The notes under the pieces were generated by a model that saw nothing but the letters and a program-made list of their open reading frames with translations, searched no databases and was not told the origin of the DNA. The position numbers and the translations under genes were made by a program. Shown here piece by piece: positions 1 through 10,300 of a DNA stretch of 64,000 nucleotides (position 1 is the stretch's first letter; every line of letters starts with the position of its first letter). Location of the stretch: contig NTJI01000003.1 of assembly GCA_002307375.1 (NCBI GenBank), forward strand, positions 62,001 through 126,000, in the 5' to 3' direction. This DNA is from Lysobacteraceae bacterium NML93-0399 (GTDB lineage Bacteria > Pseudomonadota > Gammaproteobacteria > Xanthomonadales > Xanthomonadaceae).

Positions 1-434
1 ATCGCGTGCTTGCGGGTGCGCATCACGTCGTGGCAGGCGCGAACTTCCGGCAGCAGGCGCACGACGATCTCGCGGGCAGCCGGCGGAGTGTCGGCATCGC
101 GCGAGGCTTCGTCGAAGGCTTCGAGCAGACGGTCTTCCGACTCCTCCAGCTCGGCCACGTAGCCATATTCCTTGTCGCCCAGCGTGGCGCGGATCTTGCC
201 GTACATCTGCTGCATGCTGCCGACGAAGGTGCCGGAATCTTCGGGCTTGCCACCGGCCGACTGCACGGCTGCGCTCAGGTCGTTGACGATCTGCGCCTTG
301 GTCGTGGCGATGCGGGCGAACAGCGTGCGCAGCTCGGTGTCTTCAACCTTCTGCGCGGCTTCCTCGTAGAAGTCCTTGCCGTCGCGGGCGATGGCGATGA
401 GGTCGTTGAGGGTGTGCGCGGTCTTGTTGGACAT
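1..434 (-). CDS. PA2169-family four-helix-bundle protein (DUF2383), 3' end cut by window
   Basis: Read from the ATG at 434 the protein begins MSNKTAHTLNDLIAIARDGK and runs about 144 residues to the window edge, where the last codons and stop are missing. It is largely helical and rich in Glu, Ala and Asp, with regularly spaced acidic and His residues. This matches my memory of the ferritin-like PA2169/DUF2383 family (about 150 residues), so only a few residues should be lost. A GGAG sits 6 bases before the ATG. The family is often linked to stress or stationary phase; the exact role is unknown and nothing here adds to it. Confidence 0.75.
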   Translation of the reverse strand, partial: MSNKTAHTLNDLIAIARDGKDFYEEAAQKVEDTELRTLFARIATTKAQIVNDLSAAVQSAGGKPEDSGTFVGSMQQMYGKIRATLGDKEYGYVAELEESEDRLLEAFDEASRDADTPPAAREIVVRLLPEVRACHDVMRTRKHA

Positions 435-749
435 GGGGTTCTCCAGTCGGGTTGTGCGGGGAAATTCCGGGCGGAGGCGCGGTGCCTGCCGCATCGTCCT
501 GGGCACCTCGCACCGGCGGTACGGCGCCGGTGACAGCCGTTGGAGTGGCGGTGCGGATCGATGGGCACGACCCTATCGACGCGGCGCGCAACGAGGCGTG
601 ACGCGCAGGCGACGGCGGCGTGAATGCGCGTGGCGGACTCGCGCAGCGGTCTCTGTGCGCCCTCGCTTCCAGACTTAGTCGTGCGCGTGACACGCGCGCA
701 TGCGGCGCCAACCCTGCCGCAGCGGGCACGCGGGCGAACACACACAAGA
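435..749. other. Intergenic stretch with no recognised gene
   Basis: About 315 bases between the four-helix-bundle gene and the terminator of the S9 peptidase. Frames are open on both strands because of the GC content, but none has a convincing start, ribosome binding site or family-like sequence. The upstream promoter of the PA2169-like gene should lie in its left part; I cannot place -35 and -10 boxes with confidence. Confidence 0.4.
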
Positions 750-779
750 AGGCCGCGCCGGAAAGGTCCGGCGCGGCCT
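750..779 (-). terminator. Rho-independent terminator of the S9 peptidase gene
   Basis: A perfect 13-bp inverted repeat (arms 750-762 and 767-779, 4-base loop) starts 20 bases after the stop of the peptidase gene. On the minus strand it is followed by TTCTTGTGTG, a modest U-tract. Confidence 0.75.
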
Positions 780-799
780 GTCGAATGCCCTGGCGCGTG

Positions 800-2842
800 T
801 CAGCGCGCCTCGGTCTTCTCCGGCAATCCGTAGTCGATCTCATACGCCGGCGGCTCGCCGCCCGGTCCGGTCAGGTAGTGCGTCATCCACTGCATCAGGC
901 GCAGTGAATAGTCGTAGCGCGACGCGCCGCGGGTGTTGCCGTGGCCCTCGCCGGGATAGAGCACCAGACGCACGGGTGCCTGCCCGGCAAGTTGCAGATA
1001 GCGGTAGAGCATGTAGGACTGCATCACCGGCACGCGCGGGTCGGCCTCGCCGTGCAGGATCAGCGTCGGCGTTTTCGACTTCTGCGCATGCGTGATCGGG
1101 CTCTGCTGACGGTACATGTCCGGGCTTTCCCACGGCCAGGTCTGCATGTGCACGTTGTACTGCTCCCAGGGAATGTCGCCGGTGGTGACCAGGCTGGCCT
1201 GGTCGGAGATGCCGACGAACATCACCGAGGCCGCGAAGCGCTCGCTGTAATACGTCGCGCCCCAGGCGCTGGCGTAGCCACCGTATGACCCGCCGGTGAT
1301 GCCGACCTTGTCGCGATCCACCAGGCCCATTTCGACGAGGTGGTCGACGCCGTCGACGAGATCGTCGAACTCTTCCATGCCCGGCCGGCCGTGGCCGAGT
1401 TTGGAGAAGGCCACGCCGCGCCCGGTGCTCGACCGGTAATTGGGGAAGAACAGCGCGAAGCCCTGCGCCGCCGCGACCTGGGCCGGCTGCGAATAGCCGG
1501 TCAGCCAGTTCTGCGAGAAGTGCGCCTCCGGGCCGCCATGCACCACCAGGATCAGCGGCACGCGCGCATTGCCGCGGCGTTCCAGCGGATGCACCAGCAG
1601 GCCCTCGAGTTCCAGCCCGTCGCGGGCGCTGTAGCGCACCACTTCCTGACGGGCCTGGCGGACGTCGGCCAGCCACGGATTGCTGTCGGTGAGGCGACGA
1701 GCCTCGCTGCCCCCCGCAGGCAGATGGAACACTTCGGACGGATGCGCCGGCGTGCTGCCGACCAGGGCGACGTCGCCCGTCGGCGCCACGCTCAGGCCCA
1801 TGTGGACGGCTCCTTCCGCCGGCAGCAGCGTGCGCTGGCCGCTGCCGTCCACCTGGATTTCGCCCAGGCGGCTGTACACGCCCTCGTGGCTGAGAAACAC
1901 CAGCGTCGTCGCATCGCGCCAGGCGACGTTGCGCACGTGGCCATCGAGGCCGGGCAACAGGTCGCGCTGCGCGCCGCCGTCGCGCGACACCACCGTGAGG
2001 CGACCTTCGCTGGGGTCGTTTTCGTCTTCGGCCGAGATGATCGCCAGGTGCGCGCCGTCCGGGCTCCAGGCCATGTCGCCGAGCTTGCCGGGATTGTCCA
2101 CACGACCCAGCTCGCGGCCTTCGACCGAGTAGATGCGCACGCGCGCCTCGACCATGGTGTCGTCAGTGAGCTGGCGCGGGGCGACCACGACCGCCAGGCG
2201 ATCTCCGGCCGGGCTCCACTTCACCGCTTGCACGCTGCCGTCGATGTCGACCTTGCGCGGTTCGGACGTGCTGCCGAGTTCGGTGATCCAGAGTTCGACC
2301 GGACGCCAGTCTTCCTCGTAGACCTTCTGCGAGAAACCCTTCTCGCGCAGCGCCTTGCGCGCGGCGCTCTCGCGCTGCGCCGACAGCAGTGCGGCGCGCC
2401 GGCCGTCCGGCGACAGGTCGTAGCTGGTGATGTCGCCGGCCAGCTTGGCCACGCGCGTTGATTCACCGCCACGCAGGGGAATCGTGTACAGGCCGCGGGT
2501 CTCGTCGCCCTCGCGCTTGGACAGGTAGGCCACGCGCTGCCCGTCGGGCAACCAGCGCGGCGAGGCCACGGCGACGTTGCCGGTGATGAAACCGCGGCTG
2601 TTGCCGCTGCGATCGACGACGTGCAGCTCGGTGCGGGCCGGTCCGTCGGGGTCGACCCCGAGCGCACGCGGCACCGACAGCACGTAGGCGACCTCGCCGC
2701 CGTCCGGGCTGAGCTGCGCCTGTGTGACCGTGCGCGTCTGCGCGACCTGCTCGAGCGTCATGCCCCCATTCGCGGCCGTCGCGAACGGCGCCACCGTCGC
2801 AAGCGCCAGCGCGCAGGCGAGCTTCCAGAACCAAGCGTGCAT
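800..2842 (-). CDS. S9 family (prolyl oligopeptidase/acylaminoacyl-type) serine peptidase, exported
   Basis: Protein of 680 residues with an N-terminal signal peptide ending in ATAA. Residues about 30-400 form a WD/TolB-like beta-propeller with repeated LSPDGR, WLPDGQR and WSPAGDR turns. The C-terminal alpha/beta-hydrolase domain carries GGSYGG (Ser519), DPRVP (Asp601) and GEGHGN (His634), the expected catalytic triad order. Family members cleave short peptides, often after proline or by removing blocked N-terminal residues; this one probably acts in the periplasm. The ATG at 2842 is preceded by a GGGGGA purine run. The gene stands alone and ends in a clear terminator. Confidence 0.9.
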   Translation of the reverse strand: MHAWFWKLACALALATVAPFATAANGGMTLEQVAQTRTVTQAQLSPDGGEVAYVLSVPRALGVDPDGPARTELHVVDRSGNSRGFITGNVAVASPRWLPDGQRVAYLSKREGDETRGLYTIPLRGGESTRVAKLAGDITSYDLSPDGRRAALLSAQRESAARKALREKGFSQKVYEEDWRPVELWITELGSTSEPRKVDIDGSVQAVKWSPAGDRLAVVVAPRQLTDDTMVEARVRIYSVEGRELGRVDNPGKLGDMAWSPDGAHLAIISAEDENDPSEGRLTVVSRDGGAQRDLLPGLDGHVRNVAWRDATTLVFLSHEGVYSRLGEIQVDGSGQRTLLPAEGAVHMGLSVAPTGDVALVGSTPAHPSEVFHLPAGGSEARRLTDSNPWLADVRQARQEVVRYSARDGLELEGLLVHPLERRGNARVPLILVVHGGPEAHFSQNWLTGYSQPAQVAAAQGFALFFPNYRSSTGRGVAFSKLGHGRPGMEEFDDLVDGVDHLVEMGLVDRDKVGITGGSYGGYASAWGATYYSERFAASVMFVGISDQASLVTTGDIPWEQYNVHMQTWPWESPDMYRQQSPITHAQKSKTPTLILHGEADPRVPVMQSYMLYRYLQLAGQAPVRLVLYPGEGHGNTRGASRYDYSLRLMQWMTHYLTGPGGEPPAYEIDYGLPEKTEAR

Positions 2843-2938
2843 TCGATGTCCCCCGTGGACGTGTGCAGTCGACCGGCGACTGTGCAGGGGACGGCGCGCA
2901 GACGCAACGGCGTCGGCAGATCCGGGCTTGCCGCGCCG

Positions 2939-3709
2939 CTAGCGTGCGGCGAGCGTCCGGTGCCGGATGATCCGTACCGCGATCCGGGAAAACACTTCCG
3001 GCAGCAATGTCCGCACGCCGATCGGCACCCGCTCGGCGAGCGCTTCGGCGTCCAGTGCCGGCAGCGCGCCGCGCCAGGCGAACGCCACACGATTGCTCAT
3101 CTTCGGCTCGTCGACGACCAGCACGTGGTCGGCGCCGAATGCGGCCTGCAGCCGGGCCACGTGCACCTGGGGGTCGCGCACGTAGAGATTGCAGGCGACG
3201 ACGCCCCGCTCGGTCAGCGCATCGCGGCAGGCATCGTAGAACGTCTGCGTGGACAGCTCGGCGGGAATGCCATGCTCGTCGTAGCCGTCGACCAGCAGGA
3301 CGTCGAAGCGGCCGCAGTGCGCCTCGACGAAACGCACCCCGTCATCGACCGTGACCGCCAGCCGCGCATCGTCGTCGGGAATGCCGAACGCACCGCGCAA
3401 TGCGACCACGTGCGGATTGTTCTCCACCACTTCGATGCGCGTACCCGGCAGGCGCCGGTAGGCGAACTTCGTCTGCGAACCACCGCCGAGTCCGACCATG
3501 CCCAGCACCGCGGGCGCCGGCTGCCACAACAGCGCGGCGAACATGGTGCGGGTGTAGTCGATCAGCAGGCGGTCGGGGTCGCCGTCGACCATGCGGCTCT
3601 GGGTCTGCCGACGCACGAACTGCAGCGAGACCAGGCCATCGTGACGGCGCACGTAGGGCTTGCGCGGTCCGCGGTCGCGTCCCAGCAGGCGGTCGAGCCA
3701 GCGCGCCAC
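2939..3709 (-). CDS. Spermidine-synthase-like (polyamine aminopropyltransferase fold) protein
   Basis: 256 residues with the Rossmann methyltransferase fold of spermidine synthases: glycine-rich loop GLGGGS near residue 75, acidic strand end VVENNP, then VDDGVRF and the DVLLVDGYDEHG segment. The catalytic Asp region (YDEHG) resembles but does not exactly match true SpeE, so the substrate is uncertain. Many such proteins are annotated as spermidine synthase without proof. The GTG start lies 2 bases after the stop of the upstream 5'-nucleotidase gene, so the two are almost certainly cotranscribed and translationally coupled. Confidence 0.75.
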   Translation of the reverse strand: MARWLDRLLGRDRGPRKPYVRRHDGLVSLQFVRRQTQSRMVDGDPDRLLIDYTRTMFAALLWQPAPAVLGMVGLGGGSQTKFAYRRLPGTRIEVVENNPHVVALRGAFGIPDDDARLAVTVDDGVRFVEAHCGRFDVLLVDGYDEHGIPAELSTQTFYDACRDALTERGVVACNLYVRDPQVHVARLQAAFGADHVLVVDEPKMSNRVAFAWRGALPALDAEALAERVPIGVRTLLPEVFSRIAVRIIRHRTLAAR

Positions 3710-3711
3710 GC

Positions 3712-4617
3712 TCAGCGGTTCGACCAGCCGTGCGGCACGTGGCCGGCGGCGACGTGCGGGCGCGCCGACTCGATGTTGTGCTGCGAATCGTCGAAGAAGA
3801 TGTCGGCGCCGAAGGCATCGAGAAACGGCCCCTTCGGGCGCCCGCCGAGAAACAGCGCCTCGTCCAGACGCACACCCCAGGCACGCAGCGTGCGGATCAC
3901 CCGCTCGTGCGCCGGCGCCGAGCGCGCGGTCACCAGCGCGGTGCGGATGGGCGCGTCCTTGCCGGCCGGATACGCGGCCTGCAGATCGTGCAGCGCCGAC
4001 AGGAAGCCGCGGAACGGCCCGCCGGTCATCTCTTCGCGCGCACGCTCGCGCTCGTGCTTGTGGAAGGCGTCGAGGCCGCCCTCCTGCGACAGGCGCTCGC
4101 CCTCGTCGCCGAAGATCACCGCATCACCGTCGAACGCGATCCGCAGCTGGTCGTTGCGGTGCGCGGGTGCGCGTGCTGGGATGATCGTCGCCGCGGCGAT
4201 GTTGTGCTCGAGCGCACGACGCACCGAATCGGGATTGGCCGACAGGAACAGCTGCGTGCCGAAGGGCTTGATGTAGGGCCAGGTCGGCTCGCCGGAGGTG
4301 AACGTCGCGCGGCTGATCGCAAGACCGTGGTGCTGGATCGAGTTGAAGATGCGCAGGCCCGTGTCGGCGGAATTGCGCGACAGCAGGATCACCTCGACAT
4401 GCGGCGCCTCGGGCGCGGCATCGACATTGAGCGCCAGCAGCTTGCGCACCAGCGGGAACGCGATGCCCGGCTCGAGAATGTCGTCCTCATGGGCACGCTG
4501 GTGTTCGGAATAGGCATCGATGCCGTCACTTTCGAACAGCGCATGGCTGTCCTCGAGATCGAACAGGGCGCGCGAGGTGATCGCGACGGTCAGCGTGGGA
4601 ACGGACAGATCAGGCAT
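3712..4617 (-). CDS. 5'-nucleotidase (cytosolic NT5C1-like family)
   Basis: 301 residues beginning MPDLSVPTLTVAITSRALFD. Recognisable segments are FDLEDSHALFE, VEVILLSRNSADTGLRIFNS, RIAFDGDAVIFGDE (the HAD-like DxD nucleophile region placed late), TALVTARSAPAHERVI and IFFDDSQHNIE. This matches my memory of the bacterial 5'-nucleotidase family related to cytosolic 5'-nucleotidase 1, which dephosphorylates nucleoside monophosphates. The frame is open further upstream, but the ATG at 4617 gives the family N-terminus; no strong Shine-Dalgarno is visible. It is divergent from the exported hydrolase gene and forms an operon with the spermidine-synthase-like gene. Confidence 0.8.
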   Translation of the reverse strand: MPDLSVPTLTVAITSRALFDLEDSHALFESDGIDAYSEHQRAHEDDILEPGIAFPLVRKLLALNVDAAPEAPHVEVILLSRNSADTGLRIFNSIQHHGLAISRATFTSGEPTWPYIKPFGTQLFLSANPDSVRRALEHNIAAATIIPARAPAHRNDQLRIAFDGDAVIFGDEGERLSQEGGLDAFHKHERERAREEMTGGPFRGFLSALHDLQAAYPAGKDAPIRTALVTARSAPAHERVIRTLRAWGVRLDEALFLGGRPKGPFLDAFGADIFFDDSQHNIESARPHVAAGHVPHGWSNR

Positions 4618-4776
4618 GGCGTGGCGGAGTTCGGAAACGGACGCGCCGGGCGTCGCATGGCCTAGATTATGCGCGATCCGTGCGGCATGGCCTGCAGAGG
4701 CAGACGACGTGATGGCTCCTCGACTGGCATCCGGGGAGACTGGTGCCCGTCCACATGTGTATTTCCGGAGTCGTCG

Positions 4777-5895
4777 ATGGGCCTGTTCCGACTGCTTGTC
4801 ACTGCGCTGCTCGTCACCGGCGTCCCGCACGCGGCAGCATCGACGCCGGGCTTCGTGCCGGATGACATCGGCCGCGCCATCATCGGCAACGTGCAACGTG
4901 TAGTCGCGCCGACCGGTGTACAACATACGCACGCCTTGCGGATCGGCGGGCTCGAGCAGACGTTGACGGTCCGCGGCATGGATCACGCGAACCCGGTTTT
5001 GCTGTATCTGCACGGCGGTCCGGCCGCACCGATGATGCCGGCGTCCTGGACATTCCAGAAGCCGTGGGAGGATTTCTTCACCGTGGTCCAGTGGGACCAG
5101 CGCGCCGCAGGGCGAACGATGCGCGCCAATGATCCCGATGCGGTCGCACCGACGATCGCGATCGACCGCTACGTCGCCGATGCGATCGAACTGATCGAGT
5201 GGCTACGCGGCGCCTACGGCAAGCGCAAGGTGGTGCTGGTCGGCCACAGCTGGGGATCCGTCATCGGCATGCGCGTGCTGGCCGAACGCCCCGACCTGTT
5301 GCATGCCTACGTCGGTATTGGCCAGATCATCCACCCTTGGACCGACGAGCGCGTCGGCTACGACTATGCGCTCGACGCCGCGCGCGCGGAGGGCAACGCA
5401 GTGGCGATCGGCGAGCTCGAAGCGCTGATGCCCTACCCCGGCGACGACCTGCGCGGCGGACGCATCGATGCGCAGCGCAAATGGGTGATCCACTACGGCG
5501 GCCACAGCGCCTACCGCGACAATTCGGACTACTATTTCCGCGCGCAGCGGCTGTCGCCCGACTACACGCCCGCAGACCGTCGCGCGATCGCAGCGGGCAG
5601 CGCGCTGACGCTGGACCGCATCCTCGGACAGTGGAACACCGTGGATTTCCGCGGTCTGCGCCGGGTCGAGGCGCCGGTGTTGATGCTGATGGGCCGTCAC
5701 GACTACACCACCCCCTCGCAGCCGGTGGCCGACTGGCTCGCCTCGGTGCAGGCGCCGTCGAAACGCGGCGTTTGGTTCGAGCATTCGGCGCACTTCGCGC
5801 CGATCGAGGAGCCCGGCCGCACGCTGATGGCCCTGGTGACGCACGTGCGCCCGCTGGCGGTAGCAGCCGGCGACGGCCGGCAGCTCGACGACTGA
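4777..5895 (+). CDS. Exported alpha/beta hydrolase, proline iminopeptidase-like
   Basis: 372 residues from the ATG at 4777, with CCGGAG 6 bases upstream. The frame extends upstream, but only this start gives a clean signal peptide (MGLFRLLVTALLVTGVPHAAA). The core has LYLHGGPAAP (oxyanion HGGP), VVQWDQRAAGRT, the nucleophile elbow GHSWGS and late LMGRHDYTTP and FEHSAHF segments supplying Asp and His. These are hallmarks of peptidase family S33. A role in trimming N-terminal residues from peptides in the envelope is inferred; the substrate is unknown. Confidence 0.85.
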   Translation: MGLFRLLVTALLVTGVPHAAASTPGFVPDDIGRAIIGNVQRVVAPTGVQHTHALRIGGLEQTLTVRGMDHANPVLLYLHGGPAAPMMPASWTFQKPWEDFFTVVQWDQRAAGRTMRANDPDAVAPTIAIDRYVADAIELIEWLRGAYGKRKVVLVGHSWGSVIGMRVLAERPDLLHAYVGIGQIIHPWTDERVGYDYALDAARAEGNAVAIGELEALMPYPGDDLRGGRIDAQRKWVIHYGGHSAYRDNSDYYFRAQRLSPDYTPADRRAIAAGSALTLDRILGQWNTVDFRGLRRVEAPVLMLMGRHDYTTPSQPVADWLASVQAPSKRGVWFEHSAHFAPIEEPGRTLMALVTHVRPLAVAAGDGRQLDD

Positions 5896-5901
5896 CGCCG
5901 C

Positions 5902-6672
5902 TCAGGCCACGAACTGTTCGCTGAGGATGCGCTCTTCGAGATTGTGTTCGGGATCGAACAGCAGCGTGACCGTGCGCTCACGCGATTCGCGGATGGTGAC
6001 CTCGACCACGTCGCGCACCTCATGCGAATCGCCGGTGACGCTGACCGGGCGCTTGTAGGGGTCGAGCACGCGGAAACGCACCTGGGTGTCGGCACGCAGG
6101 ATCGCGCCACGCCAGCGCCGCGGACGGAACGGTGCGATCGGCGTCAGCGCCACCACGCCCGCGCCCAGCGGCAGGATCGGTCCGTGCGCGGAGAAGTTGT
6201 AGGCGGTGCTACCCGCGGCCGTCGACAAGATCACGCCATCGGCGACCAGTTCCTCCAGCCGGGTGATGCCGTTGAGATCGATGCGCAGATGCGCGGCCTG
6301 ACGGGTCTGTCGCAGCAGCGAGACTTCGTTGTAGGCCAGGGAAGTGATCGACGTGCCCGATTCGGTTTCGGCCGTCATCTCCAGCGGACGCAGCACCGCA
6401 GGCTCGGCGCGCGCAATGCGCGACAGCAGATCCTGCAGGCGATGCTGGTTCATCAGAAACCCCACGGTCCCGAGCTTCATGCCGTAGACCGGCTTGCCCA
6501 GCTGGCCGTGGCGATGCAGGGTCTGCAGCATGAAACCGTCGCCGCCCAGCGGCACCAGTACGTCGGCATGCTCCGGTTCGCACTGCCCGTGCAGCGCGGT
6601 CAACTCGGACAGGGCGCGCTGCGCCGCGTCGGCCTGGCTGGCGAGGAAGGCGATGCGGGGCGTTGCGGTCAT
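5902..6672 (-). CDS. nadK: NAD kinase
   Basis: 256 residues. The GGDG motif ([13 protein letters not shown], near residue 45), [23 protein letters not shown] and [23 protein letters not shown] are diagnostic of NAD kinase, which phosphorylates NAD to NADP with ATP. The length is a little short compared with E. coli NadK (292), as in other xanthomonads from memory. The ATG at 6672 gives [12 protein letters not shown]. It converges on the exported hydrolase gene with only 6 bases between stops. Confidence 0.92.
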   Translation of the reverse strand: MTATPRIAFLASQADAAQRALSELTALHGQCEPEHADVLVPLGGDGFMLQTLHRHGQLGKPVYGMKLGTVGFLMNQHRLQDLLSRIARAEPAVLRPLEMTAETESGTSITSLAYNEVSLLRQTRQAAHLRIDLNGITRLEELVADGVILSTAAGSTAYNFSAHGPILPLGAGVVALTPIAPFRPRRWRGAILRADTQVRFRVLDPYKRPVSVTGDSHEVRDVVEVTIRESRERTVTLLFDPEHNLEERILSEQFVA

Positions 6673-7318
6673 CGGCAGGCCGGTGCGTGAACGTCGGCGC
6701 GCAGCTTAGCGCAGGCGGCCGCACGACGCGTGTGGTCCGGGGGTGCGAATGCGAACGCGCTGGGCGGCGACTGTAGGAGCGCGCTTGCGCGCGATGGCGC
6801 CTTGTCGGGAGAGCCCGATCGCGCGCAAGCGCGCTCCTACAGAAGAGCACGCTCGAACCATACGCCGTGCACGATTCCGCACCAGAAAAAGGCGCTGATC
6901 CGGCAATGACCTGACCTGTAGGAGCGCGCTTGCGCGCGATGGGGCCTTGTCGGGAAAGCCCCATCGCGCGCGAGCGCGCTCCTACAGCAGGACGCGCTCG
7001 AACCATACGCCGTGCACGATTCCGCACCAGAAAAGAAAAAGGTGCTGCTCCGGCAATGACATGACCTGCAGGAGCGCGCTTGCGCGCGATGGGGCCTTGT
7101 CGGGAAAGCTCGATCGCGCGCGAGCGCGCTCCTACAGAAGGACGTGCTCGAACCATACGGCGTGCACGATTCCGAACCGGAAAAGAGAAGCCGCTTCCGG
7201 CAATGACATGACCTGTAGGAGCGCGCTTGCGCGCGATGGGGCCTTAGCGGGAAAGCTCGATCGCGCGCAAGCGCGCTCCTACAGAAGGATGGGATTGCAC
7301 CGTGTTCCTGCGCTGGAA
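6673..7318. other. Gene-free region filled by a tandem REP array
   Basis: Apart from about 95 bases upstream of nadK, this stretch consists of four REP-type palindromes and the near-identical spacers between them. Open frames through it on both strands (repeating RSALARDGA or VGARSRA) are translations of the repeat and are not genes. Confidence 0.8.
6771..7284. repeat. Tandem array of four REP-type palindromic units
   Basis: Four 72-base palindromic units at 6771-6842, 6916-6987, 7066-7137 and 7213-7284. Each starts CTGTAGGAGCGCGC (third copy CTGCAGG) and ends GCGCGCTCCTACAG around a GATGGxGCCTTGTCGGGA core. The spacers (about 73-78 bases) are also repeated: each contains CTCGAACCATACGCCGTGC and a GATTCCGCACCAGAAAA-like segment, then CGGCAATGAC. 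The repeat period is therefore about 145-150 bases. Imperfections include short A-tract indels and CGCGAG/CGCAAG swaps. Confidence 0.9.
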
Positions 7319-7342
7319 GAGAGGGCGCGCACGCGCCCTCTC
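7319..7342 (-). terminator. Hairpin downstream of gdhB
   Basis: 11-bp perfect inverted repeat GAGAGGGCGCG/CGCGCCCTCTC (7319-7329 and 7332-7342), 6 bases past the gdhB stop. It lacks a long U-run on the minus strand (TTCC), so efficiency is uncertain. Confidence 0.5.
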
Positions 7343-7348
7343 CTGCCG

Positions 7349-10300
7349 TCAGCTGCGCTGTACCAGCTGCGAGACGCGCTGCACCGCGACCGATGCGGTC
7401 GGGTAGTCCAGCGAATTCTGCGCGGCGAGTTCGCCCAGCATCGCGAGCGTGAAACGCAGGATGGAATCGTCACGCTCCAGCCATGCCTGCACCTTGGCTT
7501 CGGGCGTCGCGCCGGGCATCGACAGCACCTGTCCGACGAGGGCGCGGTGCTGCTGGCCCAGTTCCTCGCGCAGCACGCCGCGCGCGACCGCATGCCAGCG
7601 GCCGTCGACTTCCAGCGCGTCGATCTGCTCGGTCAGCCACGGCAGGTTGAGCGCTTCGCCGAGGCGGAAGTACAGCCGTGCGACATCGACCGGCTTCTGC
7701 CGGCGTTCGCTGGCGACCTCGATGATGTCCCAGGCCGACTCCAGATACGGCAGTGCGGCCAGTTGCCCCGCGAGATCCTCGGGCACGCCCTTGTCGCGCC
7801 AGGTCTGCAGGCTGGCATCGTGCGCGGCGCGCTGGCCGTCGGCGATGATCTGCCGACCGTTGCGGATCGCGTGGAAGCCGTCGTGGTAGCGCTCGACCGC
7901 GGTGGTGATGTCCGGGATCGCGCCGGGGCGCGCCAGCAGCCAGCGGGTGAACGCACGTTGCAGGTTCCAGATCACCTGCAGCGCATCGACCTGCACCGCT
8001 TCCGGCACCGCGCCGTCGAGCGCGTCGATGCGGTTCCACAGCGTGCGCGCCTCGATCGTCTCGCGGGTGATCGTGAACGCCTTGGCGACCTCGCCCGGCG
8101 TGCGTCCGCTGTCCTCCTGCATGCGCATCAGGAACGTCGCGCCCATGCGGTTGATCATCTGGTTGGTCACCGCGGTCGCGATGATCTCGCGCTTGAGGCG
8201 GTGGTCCTCCATGAACGCGGCGTACTTCTTCTGCAGCGGCTGCGGGAAATAGCGCTGCAGTTCGCGCGACAGGTACGGGTCTTCCGGGATGTCGGAGGCC
8301 AGCATCTGGTCGAACGCGACCAGCTTCGAATACGACAGCAGCACCGACAGCTCCGGCCGGGTCAGCCCCTGGCCCTTGGCCTTGCGTTCGGAGATCTCGG
8401 CATCCGACGGCAGGAACTCGATCTGCCGGTCGAGCAGGCCCTGCGCCTCGAGCGTCCGGATGAAATGCCGCTTGGAGCCGAGCCGGGTGACGCTCATCCG
8501 CTCCATCAGGCTCAGCGCCTGGTTCTGGCGGTAGTTGTCCCACAGCACCAGGTCGGCGACCTCGTCGGTCATCGACGCCAGCAGCTTGTTGCGTGCCGGC
8601 ACGGTCAGCTTCTTCGACTGCACGACGGCGTTGAGCAGGATCTTGATGTTGACCTCGTGGTCCGAGGTGTCCACGCCGGCCGAATTGTCGATGAAGTCGG
8701 TGTTGAGCAGCACGCCGTGCAGCGCGGCCTCGATGCGGCCAAGCTGGGTCATGCCGAGGTTGCCGCCCTCGCCGACGACCTTGCAGCGCAGGTCGCGGCC
8801 GTCGACGCGCAGCGGGTTGTTCGCCCGGTCGCCGACGTCGGCGTTGCTCTCGCCCGAACTCTTGACGTAGGTGCCGATGCCGCCGTTCCACAGCAGGTCG
8901 ACCGGCGCGCGCAGGATCGCCGACATCAGTTCGTTCGGGCTCATCGCATCGACGGCGTCGTCGATGCCGAGCGCGGCCCTGGCCTGCTTCGACAGCGCGA
9001 TCGACTTCGCACTGCGCGGCCACACGCCACCGCCCTTGGCGATCAGCGCGCGGTCGTAGTCCTCCCAGCTCGAGCGCGGCAGCGCGAACATGCGCTGGCG
9101 CTCGACGAACGAGCGCGCGGCATCCGGGTCCGGATCGATGAAGATGTGGCGGTGGTCGAACGCCGCGACCAGGCGGATGTGCTCGGACAGCAGCATGCCG
9201 TTGCCGAACACGTCTCCGGACATGTCCCCGACGCCGACGCAGGTGAAGTCCTGGGTCTGCGAGTTGCGCCCCATCGCGCGGAAGTGGCGCTTGACCGACT
9301 CCCACGCGCCGCGCGCCGTGATGCCCATGCCCTTGTGGTCGTAGCCGACCGAGCCGCCCGAAGCGAACGCGTCGTCGAGCCAGAAGCCGTGCTCGCGGGC
9401 GATGCCGTTGGCGGTGTCGGAGAACGTCGCCGTGCCCTTGTCGGCGGCGACGACCAGATAGGGGTCGTTGTCGTCGTGGCGCACGACGTCGCGCGGCGGC
9501 ACGATCTCGCCGTCGACGATGTTGTCTGTGATCTGCAGCAGGCCATTGATGAACAGCGTGTAGCAGGCGACGCCCTCGGCGAACAGCGCGTCGCGGTCGC
9601 CGCCGGCCGGCGGCCGTTTGACGATGAAGCCGCCCTTGGAGCCGACCGGCACGATGACGGTGTTCTTGACCATCTGCGCCTTGACCAGCCCCAGCACCTC
9701 GGTACGGAAGTCCTCGCGGCGGTCGGACCAGCGCAGGCCGCCGCGCGCGACCGGACCGAAGCGCAGGTGCGTGCCCTCGATGCGCGGGCCGTAGACGAAG
9801 ATCTCGCGGTAGGGCTTGGGCTTGGGCAGGTCGGGCACACGCGCCGAGTCGAACTTGAAGCTGATCGTCTCGAGCAGGCTGCCCGACATCGTGCGCTGGT
9901 AGTAACTGGTGCGCAGCGTCGCGTCGATGACGCCGAGGTAGCTGCGCAGGATGCGGTCCTCGTCGAGGCTCGACACCCGGTCCAGCAGGCCCTTGAGCGC
10001 GTCGCGCGCGGCGTCGTACTGCGTGCCGCGGGCCTTGCCGCGCGCGGCGACCACCGGTTGCAGCAGCGACCACGTCGCCTCGTCACCCGACGACAGCGCC
10101 TGCAGCTGGGTCGCGAGCGCCTCGGCACCGGCGTCGATCTGCGCCCGGCTCTCGTGTCCGGTCCTGGGATCGAAGCGCGCTTCGAACACCTCGACCAGCA
10201 GCCGCGCGAGCAGCGGATAGCGGCCCAGGGTGTCCTCGACGTAGGCCTGCGAGAACGGCACGCCGACCTGCAGCAGGTACTTGCAGTAGCCGCGCAGCAT

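Noticed and set aside
6771-7284. CRISPR array
   Set aside because: The spacers are near-identical copies, the units are long palindromes, and no cas gene is nearby. It is a tandem REP array.
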